From Aurantiacibacter atlanticus (GTDB lineage: Bacteria; Pseudomonadota; Alphaproteobacteria; Sphingomonadales; Sphingomonadaceae): a stretch of DNA of 64,000 nucleotides. The stretch spans positions 1,860,001-1,924,000 of the forward strand of contig NZ_CP011310.1 of NCBI RefSeq assembly GCF_001077815.2, read 5' to 3'. The translations under genes and the position numbers were made by a program. Each line of letters starts with the position of its first letter. The stretch's first letter is position 1. Below the pieces are notes generated by a model. The model made no database searches and was not told the origin of the DNA. It saw only the letters and a list, made by a program, of their open reading frames with translations. Below, piece after piece: positions 1 through 7,975 of this stretch.

Positions 1-341
1 TGCAGCAACGCATTGCCGGCAAACATCATCAGGGCTGCTGGGAATTTCCTGGTGGGAAGGTAGAAATTGGGGAAATTCCAAGACTTGCGCTTGTCAGAGA
101 GATATCGGAGGAGCTGGCGATAGACATAGATCCCACTCTGCTGGACCCTTGCGGATTCGCTGAAGAAACAGGCAAGCGCGACATTGTTCTTTTTCTTTAC
201 ACGTCACGTCAGCACTGTGGTGAGCCACGGGGCCTTGATGGGCAGGAGTGGGGTTGGTTCACACCTTCCGAAGCGTATTCTCTGGCAATGGCACCGATGG
301 ATCGCGTCCTGTTGGGACAAATTGACGGGGCGAGGCGTTAG
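1..341 (+). CDS. mutT: Nudix hydrolase, MutT-like (5' end outside window)
   Basis: Only the last 112 codons are present; the reading frame enters at base 3 and stops with TAG at 339-341. The Nudix box is clear: a Gly, five residues, Glu, seven residues, then REISEELAI, matching the GX5EX7REUXEEXGU signature except that Ala stands where the second-last position is usually Gly. The preceding stretch CWEFPGGK is typical of 8-oxo-dGTP diphosphatase (MutT), which removes oxidised dGTP from the nucleotide pool. Another Nudix nucleotide pyrophosphatase is possible because the N-terminus is missing. A tRNA gene follows 46 bases later on the same strand. Confidence 0.85.
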   Translation, partial: QQRIAGKHHQGCWEFPGGKVEIGEIPRLALVREISEELAIDIDPTLLDPCGFAEETGKRDIVLFLYTSRQHCGEPRGLDGQEWGWFTPSEAYSLAMAPMDRVLLGQIDGARR

Positions 342-387
342 CTCTTGCCAAGCTGTGCCACCCCGCTTATGTGCCCGCCTCTCAAGT

Positions 388-464
388 GCGCCCGTAGCTC
401 AGCTGGATAGAGTACCTGACTACGAATCAGGGGGCCGGAGGTTCGAATCCTTCCGGGCGCACCA
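388..464 (+). tRNA. tRNA-Arg (anticodon ACG)
   Basis: The 77-base cloverleaf has acceptor arms GCGCCCG and CGGGCGC followed by A and an encoded CCA (462-464). The D-arm region is GCTCAGCTGGATAGAGT, the anticodon stem-loop is CTGACTACGAATCAG with anticodon ACG, and the T-loop is GTTCGAATC. ACG reads CGN arginine codons, with wobble A expected to be edited to inosine by TadA. A hairpin follows two bases after the CCA. Confidence 0.97.
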
Positions 465-466
465 AC

Positions 467-496
467 AAAGGCCATCTCTGCGAAGGGGTGGCCTTT
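467..496 (+). terminator. Hairpin terminator after tRNA-Arg
   Basis: AAAGGCCA (467-474) pairs perfectly with TGGCCTTT (489-496) across a 14-base loop, directly behind the tRNA. The T-run is short, so this is a probable intrinsic terminator or 3' processing structure rather than a textbook one. Confidence 0.65.
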
Positions 497-615
497 GCTG
501 GTTTCTGTCACAGGATTCTCTGAAATTTCGTATTTGCACCGCCGAAGGCACGCGGTGGGTCAAGACAGTATGGTGACGGCCAAGCCTTGCTGAGGCACCA
601 ATCCATTATGTAAAC

Positions 616-636
616 GCGAGCCGGTGCCGGGCTCGC
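616..636 (-). terminator. Possible terminator hairpin downstream of the TetR gene
   Basis: GCGAGCC (616-622) and GGCTCGC (630-636) form a perfect 7-bp stem with a 7-base loop, about 90 bases past the stop of the minus-strand TetR gene. On the minus strand it is followed by GTTTAC, only weakly T-rich. The rest of 497-727 shows no gene. Confidence 0.3.
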
Positions 637-727
637 TGACTCCCTGGGCAAGTCTAGCGAAGAATCCCAGTCGGCGTTGACCGCGGCGAGCAGATATTCG
701 CCTTGGCCATCTCAACAGCTTCAGCCG

Positions 728-1357
728 TCACACGATGACCTGATTATTGGCAAGGCCCGCGCCAGCGATGAAAAATTCAATCTTGGCGTGTAATCTTTCA
801 AGGCTCTTATCCGTTATCATGCGATGACTGATCGCCTCTGCATGAACATCGCTCACAAACAGGCCGAGGTACAATTCGGCCAAAATATGCGGGGGTGCGT
901 TCATTTCGACGCCACTTTCCTTCCAAGCGGTAAACAGCTGTTGGAGCGAATCATGCGTTCGCGATGCTGTCCGTTCGAAGAATCGCTGTGCAAAGTCGGT
1001 GTTGCTTATGCTTTGGGCGATAACGATGCGAACAAGAGCAATCACTTCCGGATCGAGGAAATGCGCCTGAAATGATTCGGAGAGGCGGTGCAGGATATCC
1101 ACTGGAGTGCCCCCTTGTGCGGAAGCCTTGTGGATAAGTCTTGCGCCTGAAGAAGCCTTTTCGAAGACTACAACCTCGAGTATGCCTTCTTTATTGCCAA
1201 ATAATTTGTAGACGGTTGCCAGAGATCCGCCTGCACGATCCACGATATCGCTAAGGGTCGTCTGCTCAAATCCCTGCTCGACGAATAAGCTCCGCGCGGC
1301 TTCAATAATGGCGCGTTTGCGACGGTCGAGTCGACTGCTTTCGGTTCGATCAATCAT
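728..1357 (-). CDS. TetR/AcrR family transcriptional repressor
   Basis: A 209-residue protein with an N-terminal TetR DNA-binding domain: helix RRKRAIIEAARSLFVEQGF at about residues 12-30, then the helix-turn-helix TTLSDIVDRAGGSLATVYKLF and the usual KEGIL. The C-terminal half is the variable ligand-binding and dimer domain. It is transcribed away from a complete RND efflux operon, the classic layout for a local repressor such as AcrR or TtgR that is released by a pump substrate. I chose the ATG at 1357 (MIDRTESS). The longer frame to 1426 would run through the shared promoter and its palindrome. The inducer cannot be read from sequence. Confidence 0.88.
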   Translation of the reverse strand: MIDRTESSRLDRRKRAIIEAARSLFVEQGFEQTTLSDIVDRAGGSLATVYKLFGNKEGILEVVVFEKASSGARLIHKASAQGGTPVDILHRLSESFQAHFLDPEVIALVRIVIAQSISNTDFAQRFFERTASRTHDSLQQLFTAWKESGVEMNAPPHILAELYLGLFVSDVHAEAISHRMITDKSLERLHAKIEFFIAGAGLANNQVIV

Positions 1358-1381
1358 TTGCGAAGGCTCTACGATAAAGGG

Positions 1382-1410
1382 TTGCGGGACAAGTGCGTAA
1401 TAACTATTAC
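1382..1410 (+). promoter_or_regulatory. Candidate promoter of the RND operon with overlapping TetR operator palindrome
   Basis: Between the TetR start (1357) and the efflux operon lie TTGCGG (1382-1387), a 17-base spacer and TATTAC (1405-1410), a plausible -35/-10 pair. The -10 is the right half of a palindrome, GTAATA-AC-TATTAC (1397-1410), whose 6-bp arms match perfectly. It is flanked by a second inverted pair, GTGCG (1393-1397) and CGCAC (1416-1420). A repressor dimer bound here would cover the -10. The assignment rests on position and symmetry only. Confidence 0.5.
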
Positions 1411-1452
1411 ACTCTCGCACCTGCACAAAAGATGACTGAAAGCCTCCTGTCT

Positions 1453-2619
1453 ATGAAAGCCAAATTTTTAAGCTTGGCCGCGAGCCTCTTGCTCGTCGGC
1501 TGTTCTCAAGCGGAAGAGGCAGTAGCGCCTCAGGCAATTCCGGTCAGGACCGTAATTGTGGCGACGCAAACCGTGCCCAATGTGATCGAACTGCCCGGGA
1601 GGGTTGAGCCGGTGCGAGAGGCTGAGGTTCGCGCACGCGTAACCGGTATCGTGCAGGAGCGGCTTTATGAAGAAGGCACCGATGTAAGCGCTGGCCAACC
1701 GCTTTTCCGAATCGATCCTCGCGAATTGCGTGCCAGCTTTAACCAGACGCAGGCTGCATTGACTCGCGCCCAGGCGACAGCCGCCAATGCCCGGGCAGTG
1801 GTTGAACGCTACCGCCCGCTGGTGGAGGAAAACGCCATCAGTAGCCAGGAATACGATGCGGCGATTGCCGCATCGCGTGAGGCGGAGGCGAATGTTGCGC
1901 AAATTCGGGCACAGTTGGAATCGGCCTCACTGCAGCTCGGTTATACTACGGTGCGCGCGCCGATCAGCGGTCGGGCGGGACGTGCGCAGGTGACCGAAGG
2001 TGCGCTGGTCAGTCAGCCAGAAGGCACGCTGATGACCCGGATCGAACAGATCTCGTCGGTTTATGTGAGCTTCGCGCAGGCTGCCAGCGAAGTGATCGAG
2101 ATACGCCGTGCCATCGCTTCGGGCGAGCTGGCACTCAACGATGATGAGCAGATGGAAGTGCGCCTTACCATGGGTAATGGAGCCGAATATCCTGTTCTCG
2201 GCTACATCGACTTCCTCGATTTCTCGGTCGACGAACAGACCGGGACTGTCGAATTGCGCGCCGAGTTCAGTAACCCCTCACGCATCCTGCTTCCGGGTGA
2301 ATTCGTGCGAGCGAAGATTTATGCCGGTACGGTGAATAACGGGATTACAATCTCCCAGGAAGCTGTGACGCTAACCGGCGATGGTGGTACTGTCTTCGTC
2401 ATCAACGAAGAAGGGCAAGCCGCTGTCCGCCCGATCATGCTGGGCGATATGGTCGATGGCAAATGGATCGTCGAGAGCGGGCTTGAACCCGGTGACGAAG
2501 TGATTGTCAGCAACCTTCAGAAAATTCGCCCTGGCGTTCCGGTCGAGGTGACCAATACGCCTACTGGGAGGCGACAAGCGCCGACCCCTTCTGCCACGAC
2601 TACCGGAGGCGGTCGCTAG
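1453..2619 (+). CDS. RND efflux periplasmic adaptor (membrane fusion protein), AcrA/MexA-like lipoprotein
   Basis: The adaptor bridges the inner-membrane RND pump and the outer-membrane channel. From the ATG at 1453 the protein has 388 residues and begins with a lipoprotein signal, LLLVGC, with the lipidated Cys at residue 17. An HlyD-type barrel-sandwich follows (LPGRVEPVREAEVRARVTG), then a helical hairpin rich in Ala, Glu and Gln (about residues 90-160), the second lipoyl half (TVRAPISGRAGRAQVTEG), and beta-barrel and membrane-proximal domains. In-frame starts at 1432 and GTG 1393 exist, but only 1453 gives a compact signal peptide, and 1393 lies inside the palindrome. The stop is three bases before the pump gene, so the genes are probably co-translated. 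Confidence 0.92.
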   Translation: MKAKFLSLAASLLLVGCSQAEEAVAPQAIPVRTVIVATQTVPNVIELPGRVEPVREAEVRARVTGIVQERLYEEGTDVSAGQPLFRIDPRELRASFNQTQAALTRAQATAANARAVVERYRPLVEENAISSQEYDAAIAASREAEANVAQIRAQLESASLQLGYTTVRAPISGRAGRAQVTEGALVSQPEGTLMTRIEQISSVYVSFAQAASEVIEIRRAIASGELALNDDEQMEVRLTMGNGAEYPVLGYIDFLDFSVDEQTGTVELRAEFSNPSRILLPGEFVRAKIYAGTVNNGITISQEAVTLTGDGGTVFVINEEGQAAVRPIMLGDMVDGKWIVESGLEPGDEVIVSNLQKIRPGVPVEVTNTPTGRRQAPTPSATTTGGGR

Positions 2620-2622
2620 CAC

Positions 2623-5600
2623 ATGGCACGTTTCTTCATCGATCGACCGATTTTCGCCTGGGTGGTCTCGCTGGCCATCTTGCTGGCGGGCCTGCTCGCG
2701 CTGCGCTCTCTGCCCATTGAACAATATCCGGAAGTCGCACCACCGTCGCTGACGATTAACGTCGTATATCCCGGAGCCGGGGCAGAGACGCTGGAGCAGA
2801 ATGTTACCCAGGTTATCGAGCAGCAACTCAATGGCGTGGACGGTTTCCTTTATATGTCCTCGACAAGCACCTCTGCGGGGCTTGCCAGCATCACACTGAC
2901 CTTCGAAGCGGGCACAGACATCGATATCGCCCAGACTGAGGTGCAGAACCGCCTCAGTACGGTTGAGGCCCGTCTGCCGGAGGAAGTGCGCCGCCAGGGG
3001 ATCACCGTGCGTCAGGCGAGCGAGGGCTTCCTGATGATCGTGGCCATGACTTCTCTTAGCGGGGAGCTTGGAACCATTGATCTGGGCAATATCGCGACTA
3101 ACCAGGTGGTTGACGAATTACGCCGCGTACCTGGCGTCGGCGATGTGATGCTGTTCGGCTCTCCCTATGCGATGCGCATCTGGCTCGATCCCGAAGCGCT
3201 CGCTTCATATAATTTGTCTCCTTCAGCCGTATTAGCGGCGGTTCGTGAGGAAAACGCACAAACAGCGGGCGGATCGATTGGTGCACAACCACTTGCTGAA
3301 GGGCAGCTGATTACTGCGACGATCTCAACTGAAGGTCGCTTCACCACGGTGGAGGAATTTGAGAACATCATTTTGCGAGCCAATTCGGGCGCAGCAGTGG
3401 TGCGGTTGGGTGAAGTTGCGAGGGTGGAGATCGGAGCGCAAACCTATGCCACCTCCGCTTCTCTCAATGGGCAGCCGATGGCCGGCATGGCGATCCAGCT
3501 TGCTACCGGTGCCAATGCATTGACTACGGCCGAAGGCGTAAGGGAAAGGCTAGCCGAGATTGAAGGTGGGTTGCCGCCAGACGTGACCTGGAAGATCCCT
3601 TATGACACCACTCCATTCGTCGAAGCATCGGTGGAAGAAGTCGTCATAACGCTGGTCGAGGCGATGGTCCTCGTCTTTCTGGTCATGTTTCTATTCCTGC
3701 AGAACTGGCGCGCCACGCTGATCCCCACACTGGTGGTGCCGATCGCCTTGGCCGGAGCGTGTCTGGGATTGTGGCTGTTCGGCTTTTCAATCAACGTCCT
3801 GTCACTGTTCGGCATGGTTCTGGCTATCGGCATTCTGGTTGATGATGCCATCGTGGTCATCGAAAATGTCGAACGCATCATGCGCGAGGAAGGACTGCCG
3901 CCGCTGGAGGCTACCCGCAAGGCAATGGGGCAGATCACCGGCGCGATTATCGGCATCACGCTGGTGTTGATTGCTGTCTTCGTGCCGATGGCGTTTTTCC
4001 CCGGCTCCACTGGGGGAATCTATCGGCAGTTCTCAGTCACTCTCGCGATTGCGATTTTCTTTTCTGCCTTGCTCGCCCTGTCGCTTACCCCGGCACTGTG
4101 CGCGACCTTCCTTAAGCCAATGGATCATGGACACGATGATACCGGAGAACCGGTCAGCGATCCGGAAGCGGAAACACAGCCGGGTTGGCGCGGCTTTCTG
4201 GCGCGCATCCGTGGATTGGTAACGCGCTTTTTCGCCCGCTTCGACCGCTGGTTTGGGCGAATGCAGGAAAAATACGGGCGCACCAATGATCGAATTTTGT
4301 CGCGCCCATGGCGCGCCTTCGCGGTCTTCCTCACGCTCGTTCTTCTGACGGTGGTGCTGTTTGCCCGTCTCCCCTCAGCGATGTTGCCGACTGAAGACCA
4401 GGGCTTCCTGCTCACTGCGGTCCAGACCCAACCGGGTGCGACCCAGGCTCGAACTGACGAAGCATTGGAGCCGATCACCGATTATTGGATGAACCGTGAG
4501 GAGGTTGAGAACCTCGTACTTATTCGCGGTTTCAGCTTCTTCGGACGGGGTCAAAATAACGCCTTGCTGTTCACCACATTCAAACCCTGGGAAGAACGGA
4601 CTGGCCCCGGCAGCAGCGCGGGCGAGATGATGGCAGATGCAATGGGCCGTTTCAGCCAGCTCGACAATGCAAGTGCCTTTGTAATCCAGCCGCCTGCAAT
4701 CCAGTCACTCGGTCGGGCTAGCGGGTTTACCCTCAAGCTGCAGGATCGTGGCGGAGTGGGGCGCGATACGCTGACAGCTGCGCGCGATCAGATGCTTGGC
4801 ACGGCTTCGCAAAGCCCGGTCGTCGCCAATTTGCGGCCCGAGGATCAGGGGCCCAGCCCCGAGGTCGAAGTTGAAATCGATAGGGTTCAGGCGCGAGCGC
4901 TCGGCCTTTCGCTGGCCGATGTAAATACTGCGTTGTCGATCACTTTCGGCTCGGCATATGTGAACGATTTCAACCGCGACGGGCGTGTGCTGCAGGTTCA
5001 GCTTCAGGCCGATGCGCCTTACAGGATGAAACCAGAGGATATCATGTCCTTGCGCATCCCAAACGATAGCGGTGAACTGGTGCCATTCAGTGCTTTTGCG
5101 ACCGCGAAATGGTCAGCAGCGCCTGCCAGCCTGTCACGCTATAATGGGTATCCGGCCATGACGTTGTCTGGAACGGCAGCCCCCGGCAAATCCTCCGGCT
5201 CTGCTCTTGCAGAGATGGAGCAATTGGCTGAACAATTGCCGCCGGGCATCGGCTATGAATGGACTGGCCTTTCTTACGAGGAAAAGCAGGCCGGTGGGCA
5301 AATTGGCTTCCTTCTCGGCCTGTCGGTGATTGTAGTTTTCCTTGTGCTAGCTGCGCTCTACGAAAGCTGGGCGGTGCCGCTGGCGGTGCTGCTGATCGTC
5401 CCCACTGGTGTGTTGGGCGCGGTATTGTTCTCCATGTTGCGGGGGCTTTCGGCAGATATTTATTTCAACGTCGGGCTTATCACAATCATCGGACTCGCGG
5501 CCAAGAATGCCATTCTGATCGTTGAGTTCGCAATCGAGGAAGAAGAACGCGGGTTAAGACGAATCGATGCGGTCAAGGCAGCAGCCCGGCTGCGACTACG

Positions 5601-5886
5601 GCCGATCATCATGACATCGCTGGCTTTCACCATGGGCATGGTGCCACTGGTGCTGGCTTCCGGCGCTGGTGCGGCAAGTCGCATTTCGGTAGGTACCGGG
5701 GTGATGGGCGGAATGGTCGCTACGACCATTTTCGGCATCTTTCTTATCCCGATGCTCTATCTGCTGGTGCGCAGAAATATCAGCCGCAAGCAGCCCGTCG
5801 CCGCCGGTCATCTGGACGAGGCCGATTCCGGTGGAGCTAAGCCGGACGATGCAGAACAGAACCCGGATGGGGAGCCAGTCCGATGA
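2623..5886 (+). CDS. RND multidrug efflux permease, AcrB/MexB-like (HAE1 family)
   Basis: A proton-driven inner-membrane pump trimer of 1087 residues, with the N-terminus ARFFIDRPIFAWVVSLAI typical of HAE1 pumps. The proton-relay aspartates fall at D407 and D408 in GILVDDAIVVIENV, the same numbers as in E. coli AcrB. The TM10 lysine is K961 in GLAAKNAILIVEF (K940 in AcrB). The offset comes from a longer cytoplasmic loop between TM6 and TM7 (about residues 498-545, with an acidic part then a basic amphipathic part). There is also an acidic hydrophilic C-terminal tail. Two large periplasmic porter/docking domains follow TM1 and TM7. The gene overlaps the outer-membrane channel gene by 4 bases (ATGA). 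Substrates cannot be predicted from sequence alone. Confidence 0.95.
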   Translation: MARFFIDRPIFAWVVSLAILLAGLLALRSLPIEQYPEVAPPSLTINVVYPGAGAETLEQNVTQVIEQQLNGVDGFLYMSSTSTSAGLASITLTFEAGTDIDIAQTEVQNRLSTVEARLPEEVRRQGITVRQASEGFLMIVAMTSLSGELGTIDLGNIATNQVVDELRRVPGVGDVMLFGSPYAMRIWLDPEALASYNLSPSAVLAAVREENAQTAGGSIGAQPLAEGQLITATISTEGRFTTVEEFENIILRANSGAAVVRLGEVARVEIGAQTYATSASLNGQPMAGMAIQLATGANALTTAEGVRERLAEIEGGLPPDVTWKIPYDTTPFVEASVEEVVITLVEAMVLVFLVMFLFLQNWRATLIPTLVVPIALAGACLGLWLFGFSINVLSLFGMVLAIGILVDDAIVVIENVERIMREEGLPPLEATRKAMGQITGAIIGITLVLIAVFVPMAFFPGSTGGIYRQFSVTLAIAIFFSALLALSLTPALCATFLKPMDHGHDDTGEPVSDPEAETQPGWRGFLARIRGLVTRFFARFDRWFGRMQEKYGRTNDRILSRPWRAFAVFLTLVLLTVVLFARLPSAMLPTEDQGFLLTAVQTQPGATQARTDEALEPITDYWMNREEVENLVLIRGFSFFGRGQNNALLFTTFKPWEERTGPGSSAGEMMADAMGRFSQLDNASAFVIQPPAIQSLGRASGFTLKLQDRGGVGRDTLTAARDQMLGTASQSPVVANLRPEDQGPSPEVEVEIDRVQARALGLSLADVNTALSITFGSAYVNDFNRDGRVLQVQLQADAPYRMKPEDIMSLRIPNDSGELVPFSAFATAKWSAAPASLSRYNGYPAMTLSGTAAPGKSSGSALAEMEQLAEQLPPGIGYEWTGLSYEEKQAGGQIGFLLGLSVIVVFLVLAALYESWAVPLAVLLIVPTGVLGAVLFSMLRGLSADIYFNVGLITIIGLAAKNAILIVEFAIEEEERGLRRIDAVKAAARLRLRPIIMTSLAFTMGMVPLVLASGAGAASRISVGTGVMGGMVATTIFGIFLIPMLYLLVRRNISRKQPVAAGHLDEADSGGAKPDDAEQNPDGEPVR

Positions 5887-7334
5887 AACGTTTGATTGCC
5901 CTGGCCCTCGCATCGACAATGCTGGCAGGCTGCGCCAGCATGGCGCCCGAACATATCCGACCCGCGCCGGCCACTGCGTTGACATTCGATTCCGAATATC
6001 GGCCCAATGGCGAAGTCGTTGCGTCCCAGCTTTCCTATCGCGAATGGTTCCTGGATCCTCGCTTGCAGGGTCTTGTGACCCTTGCGCTGGAAAATAATCG
6101 CGATTTGCTGGCGGCTACCGCGCGCATAGAACAGGCCCGCGCGCGTTACCGCATTCAGGACAGCCGCCGATTGCCAAGCATCGTCGCCGATGCAGGTGCA
6201 GTTCGCACACGCCAGCCGCTTTCGGCCAATCCCGCGCTCGACACAGGTGATGTGGAAGGTGCTCCCGATGCGGTCACTTTCAACCGCTTTGACGTTGGTG
6301 TGGGCGTCAGTGCGTTTGAATTGGACTTCTGGGGCCGGATCGCAAACCTCAGCGATGCCGCGCGCGCCGAATATCTCTCAACTATCGCTGCGCAGCGTGC
6401 TTTCTATCTGTCTCTGATTGCGGATACAGCGACGACCTATTACGAAATCGTCGAGACAGAAGAACAGATCGCTCTGGCCGAAGCTACCGCTGAAAGCAGA
6501 CGCGAAGGGCTTCGGATTGCGGAGGTGCGGCTCGATAATGGCGTAACCTCTGCACTACCTTTCCGGCAGGCCGAAACGCTGCTGACACAGGCCGAACAGC
6601 AATTGGCGAGTGAGCAGCTGACCTTGGCGCGACTACGCAATCAGTTGGCCGTTTTGGTCGGGGGCGCAATTTCTGCGCCACTTCCTGAAGGGTTCACGCT
6701 GGCGCAGCAAGGAGACGAGCGCCGGCTTGCGGCGGGCTTGCCATCCGATCTTCTCCTCTCACGCCCGGATATCGTCGCAGCCGAGGAACAGCTGCGTGCG
6801 GCCCGTGCCAATATCGGTGCCGCTCGCGCAGCGTTCTTCCCCACCATATCGCTGACTGGCAATGCCGGCTTTTCGTCGAGCAGCCTCGATGATTTGTTTT
6901 CGGACGGCGGCTTTGGATGGAGCTTCGGTCCAGCCATCACATTGCCGATTTTTGACTGGGGCGCGCGCGAGGCAGATCTGGATCTCGCCCAGGCTCTGGA
7001 AGTTGAGCAGGTGGCGAACTATGATCGCACCGTTCAAGGTGCCTTCCGCGAAGTTTCGGACGCGCTGGCCGGGCGGCGCTGGTTGGCCGAACAGGTTGCA
7101 ACCTTGCGACGTGCCGTGACGGCGCAGGAACGCATCGCCCACATCGCGCGCCTGCGCTATCGTGAGGGTGTGGCCAATTATCTCGAGGTTCTCGATGCTG
7201 AGCGAAATCTGTTCAGTGCGCGACAACAGCTGCTCGCGACAGAGCGGGCGTGGTTGCAGAACCGTGCGACGCTTTTCGTGGCGCTGGGTGGAGGGATCGG
7301 GGGAGACATCCCTCTTGCGGGCCGGATCCATTAG
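5883..7334 (+). CDS. Outer-membrane efflux lipoprotein, NodT/OprM family
   Basis: The TolC-like channel component of the tripartite pump, 483 residues. It has a lipoprotein signal with lipobox LAGC (Cys 17), then two outer-membrane efflux repeats. Family features include YREWFLDPRLQGLV near the start, the long coiled-coil stretch around ALAEATAESRREGLRIAEVR, and the second-repeat motifs RPDIVAAEEQLRAARANIGA and VANYLEVLDAERNLF. The start ATG overlaps the pump stop, completing a three-gene operon under the divergent TetR. No convincing terminator follows; the next 120 bases carry the hemerythrin gene promoter and leader. Confidence 0.93.
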   Translation: MKRLIALALASTMLAGCASMAPEHIRPAPATALTFDSEYRPNGEVVASQLSYREWFLDPRLQGLVTLALENNRDLLAATARIEQARARYRIQDSRRLPSIVADAGAVRTRQPLSANPALDTGDVEGAPDAVTFNRFDVGVGVSAFELDFWGRIANLSDAARAEYLSTIAAQRAFYLSLIADTATTYYEIVETEEQIALAEATAESRREGLRIAEVRLDNGVTSALPFRQAETLLTQAEQQLASEQLTLARLRNQLAVLVGGAISAPLPEGFTLAQQGDERRLAAGLPSDLLLSRPDIVAAEEQLRAARANIGAARAAFFPTISLTGNAGFSSSSLDDLFSDGGFGWSFGPAITLPIFDWGAREADLDLAQALEVEQVANYDRTVQGAFREVSDALAGRRWLAEQVATLRRAVTAQERIAHIARLRYREGVANYLEVLDAERNLFSARQQLLATERAWLQNRATLFVALGGGIGGDIPLAGRIH

Positions 7335-7398
7335 CCTTTCTGGGCAACAATAATTGTCTAATGTTTAGAGTGCCCGGCTTCATGGCGGGCAGGGCTGC

Positions 7399-7423
7399 GG
7401 AACCGGGCACCCGCTCACAGGTT
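7399..7423 (+). promoter_or_regulatory. Candidate EcfG (general stress sigma factor) promoter
   Basis: GGAAC (7399-7403), 16 bases, then GGTT (7420-7423) fits the alphaproteobacterial EcfG pattern GGAAC-N16/17-CGTT except for the first base of the -10. It lies just upstream of a hemerythrin-domain gene, a plausible stress-regulon member. The call is pattern-based; such short motifs occur by chance. Confidence 0.4.
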
Positions 7424-7426
7424 GAA

Positions 7427-7447
7427 CCTGCAAATCACATTTGCAGG
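7427..7447 (+). promoter_or_regulatory. Leader hairpin overlapping the Shine-Dalgarno of the hemerythrin gene
   Basis: CCTGCAAAT (7427-7435) and ATTTGCAGG (7439-7447) are perfect 9-bp arms around a 3-base loop. The right arm contains the first bases of the ribosome-binding site AGGAG (7445-7449), 7 bases from the ATG at 7457. A second inverted pair, GTGCCCGG (7370-7377) and CCGGGCAC (7403-7410), lies just upstream. The hairpin could mask the ribosome site or be a protein-binding palindrome. Confidence 0.5.
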
Positions 7448-7456
7448 AGCCACTCT

Positions 7457-7942
7457 ATGTCACAGGATATTTTTGCCCGCCTCAAACAAGATCACGAAGA
7501 TCATCGCGCCCTGCTTTCCAAGTTGGCCGAAACAAGCGGCGATAGCGAAGAACGCCGCGAGTTGTTTGAACAGTTCACACTTGATGTGAAAAGCCATGCT
7601 TCAGCAGAGGAACAAGCGCTTTATTCCACCATGCTGCGCAAGCCGGAGACGACTGACGAGACCCGTCATTCAGTAGCCGAGCATCATGAACTGGAGGAAT
7701 TGCTGAACGATATAGCGGCAACCGACATGTCTTCATCCGCCTGGATGACCAAATTCAAGCAGCTCGATCATGATTATCGTCATCATATCAACGAGGAAGA
7801 AGAGGACCATTTTCCCGACTTCGCCAAGTTGTTGACCAAAGAAGATGAAGATCACATGCGTCAGGTGTTTGACAAGCGGAAAGAGGTTGAAAAGGCCGAT
7901 GCCGAGATAACGCCGGAAAAGAAAGAAGACGCAAAGGAATAG
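7457..7942 (+). CDS. Hemerythrin HHE cation-binding domain protein
   Basis: A 161-residue protein, almost all one four-helix hemerythrin-like domain. Candidate di-iron ligands are histidines at 13/16, 47, 76/77 and 105-110 with interleaved Glu (DHEDHRALL, KSHASAEEQALY, AEHHELEEL, HDYRHHINEEEEDHFPDF). The C-terminal tail is very charged and Lys/Glu-rich. Such proteins bind O2 or NO or handle iron under stress; the exact role here is unknown. I chose the ATG at 7457, which has AGGAG at proper spacing; the open frame upstream to 7250 overlaps the efflux gene and has no family similarity. Confidence 0.85.
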   Translation: MSQDIFARLKQDHEDHRALLSKLAETSGDSEERRELFEQFTLDVKSHASAEEQALYSTMLRKPETTDETRHSVAEHHELEELLNDIAATDMSSSAWMTKFKQLDHDYRHHINEEEEDHFPDFAKLLTKEDEDHMRQVFDKRKEVEKADAEITPEKKEDAKE

Positions 7943-7963
7943 TCCTTGCGATCAGGGCTGTAA

Positions 7964-7972
7964 GGGGGGGGG
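7964..7972 (+). promoter_or_regulatory. Nine-G tract acting as ribosome-binding site of the phospholipase D gene
   Basis: An unbroken run of nine G preceded by TAA sits three bases before the TTG start at 7976 and is the only purine-rich site there. The in-frame TAA at 7961 excludes an earlier start. Length changes in the tract would alter start spacing, not the frame. Confidence 0.55.
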
Positions 7973-7975
7973 CAT

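Noticed and set aside
7250..7456. N-terminal extension of the hemerythrin protein
   Set aside because: Overlaps the outer-membrane efflux gene and the promoter/leader elements; ATG 7457 has a good ribosome site.
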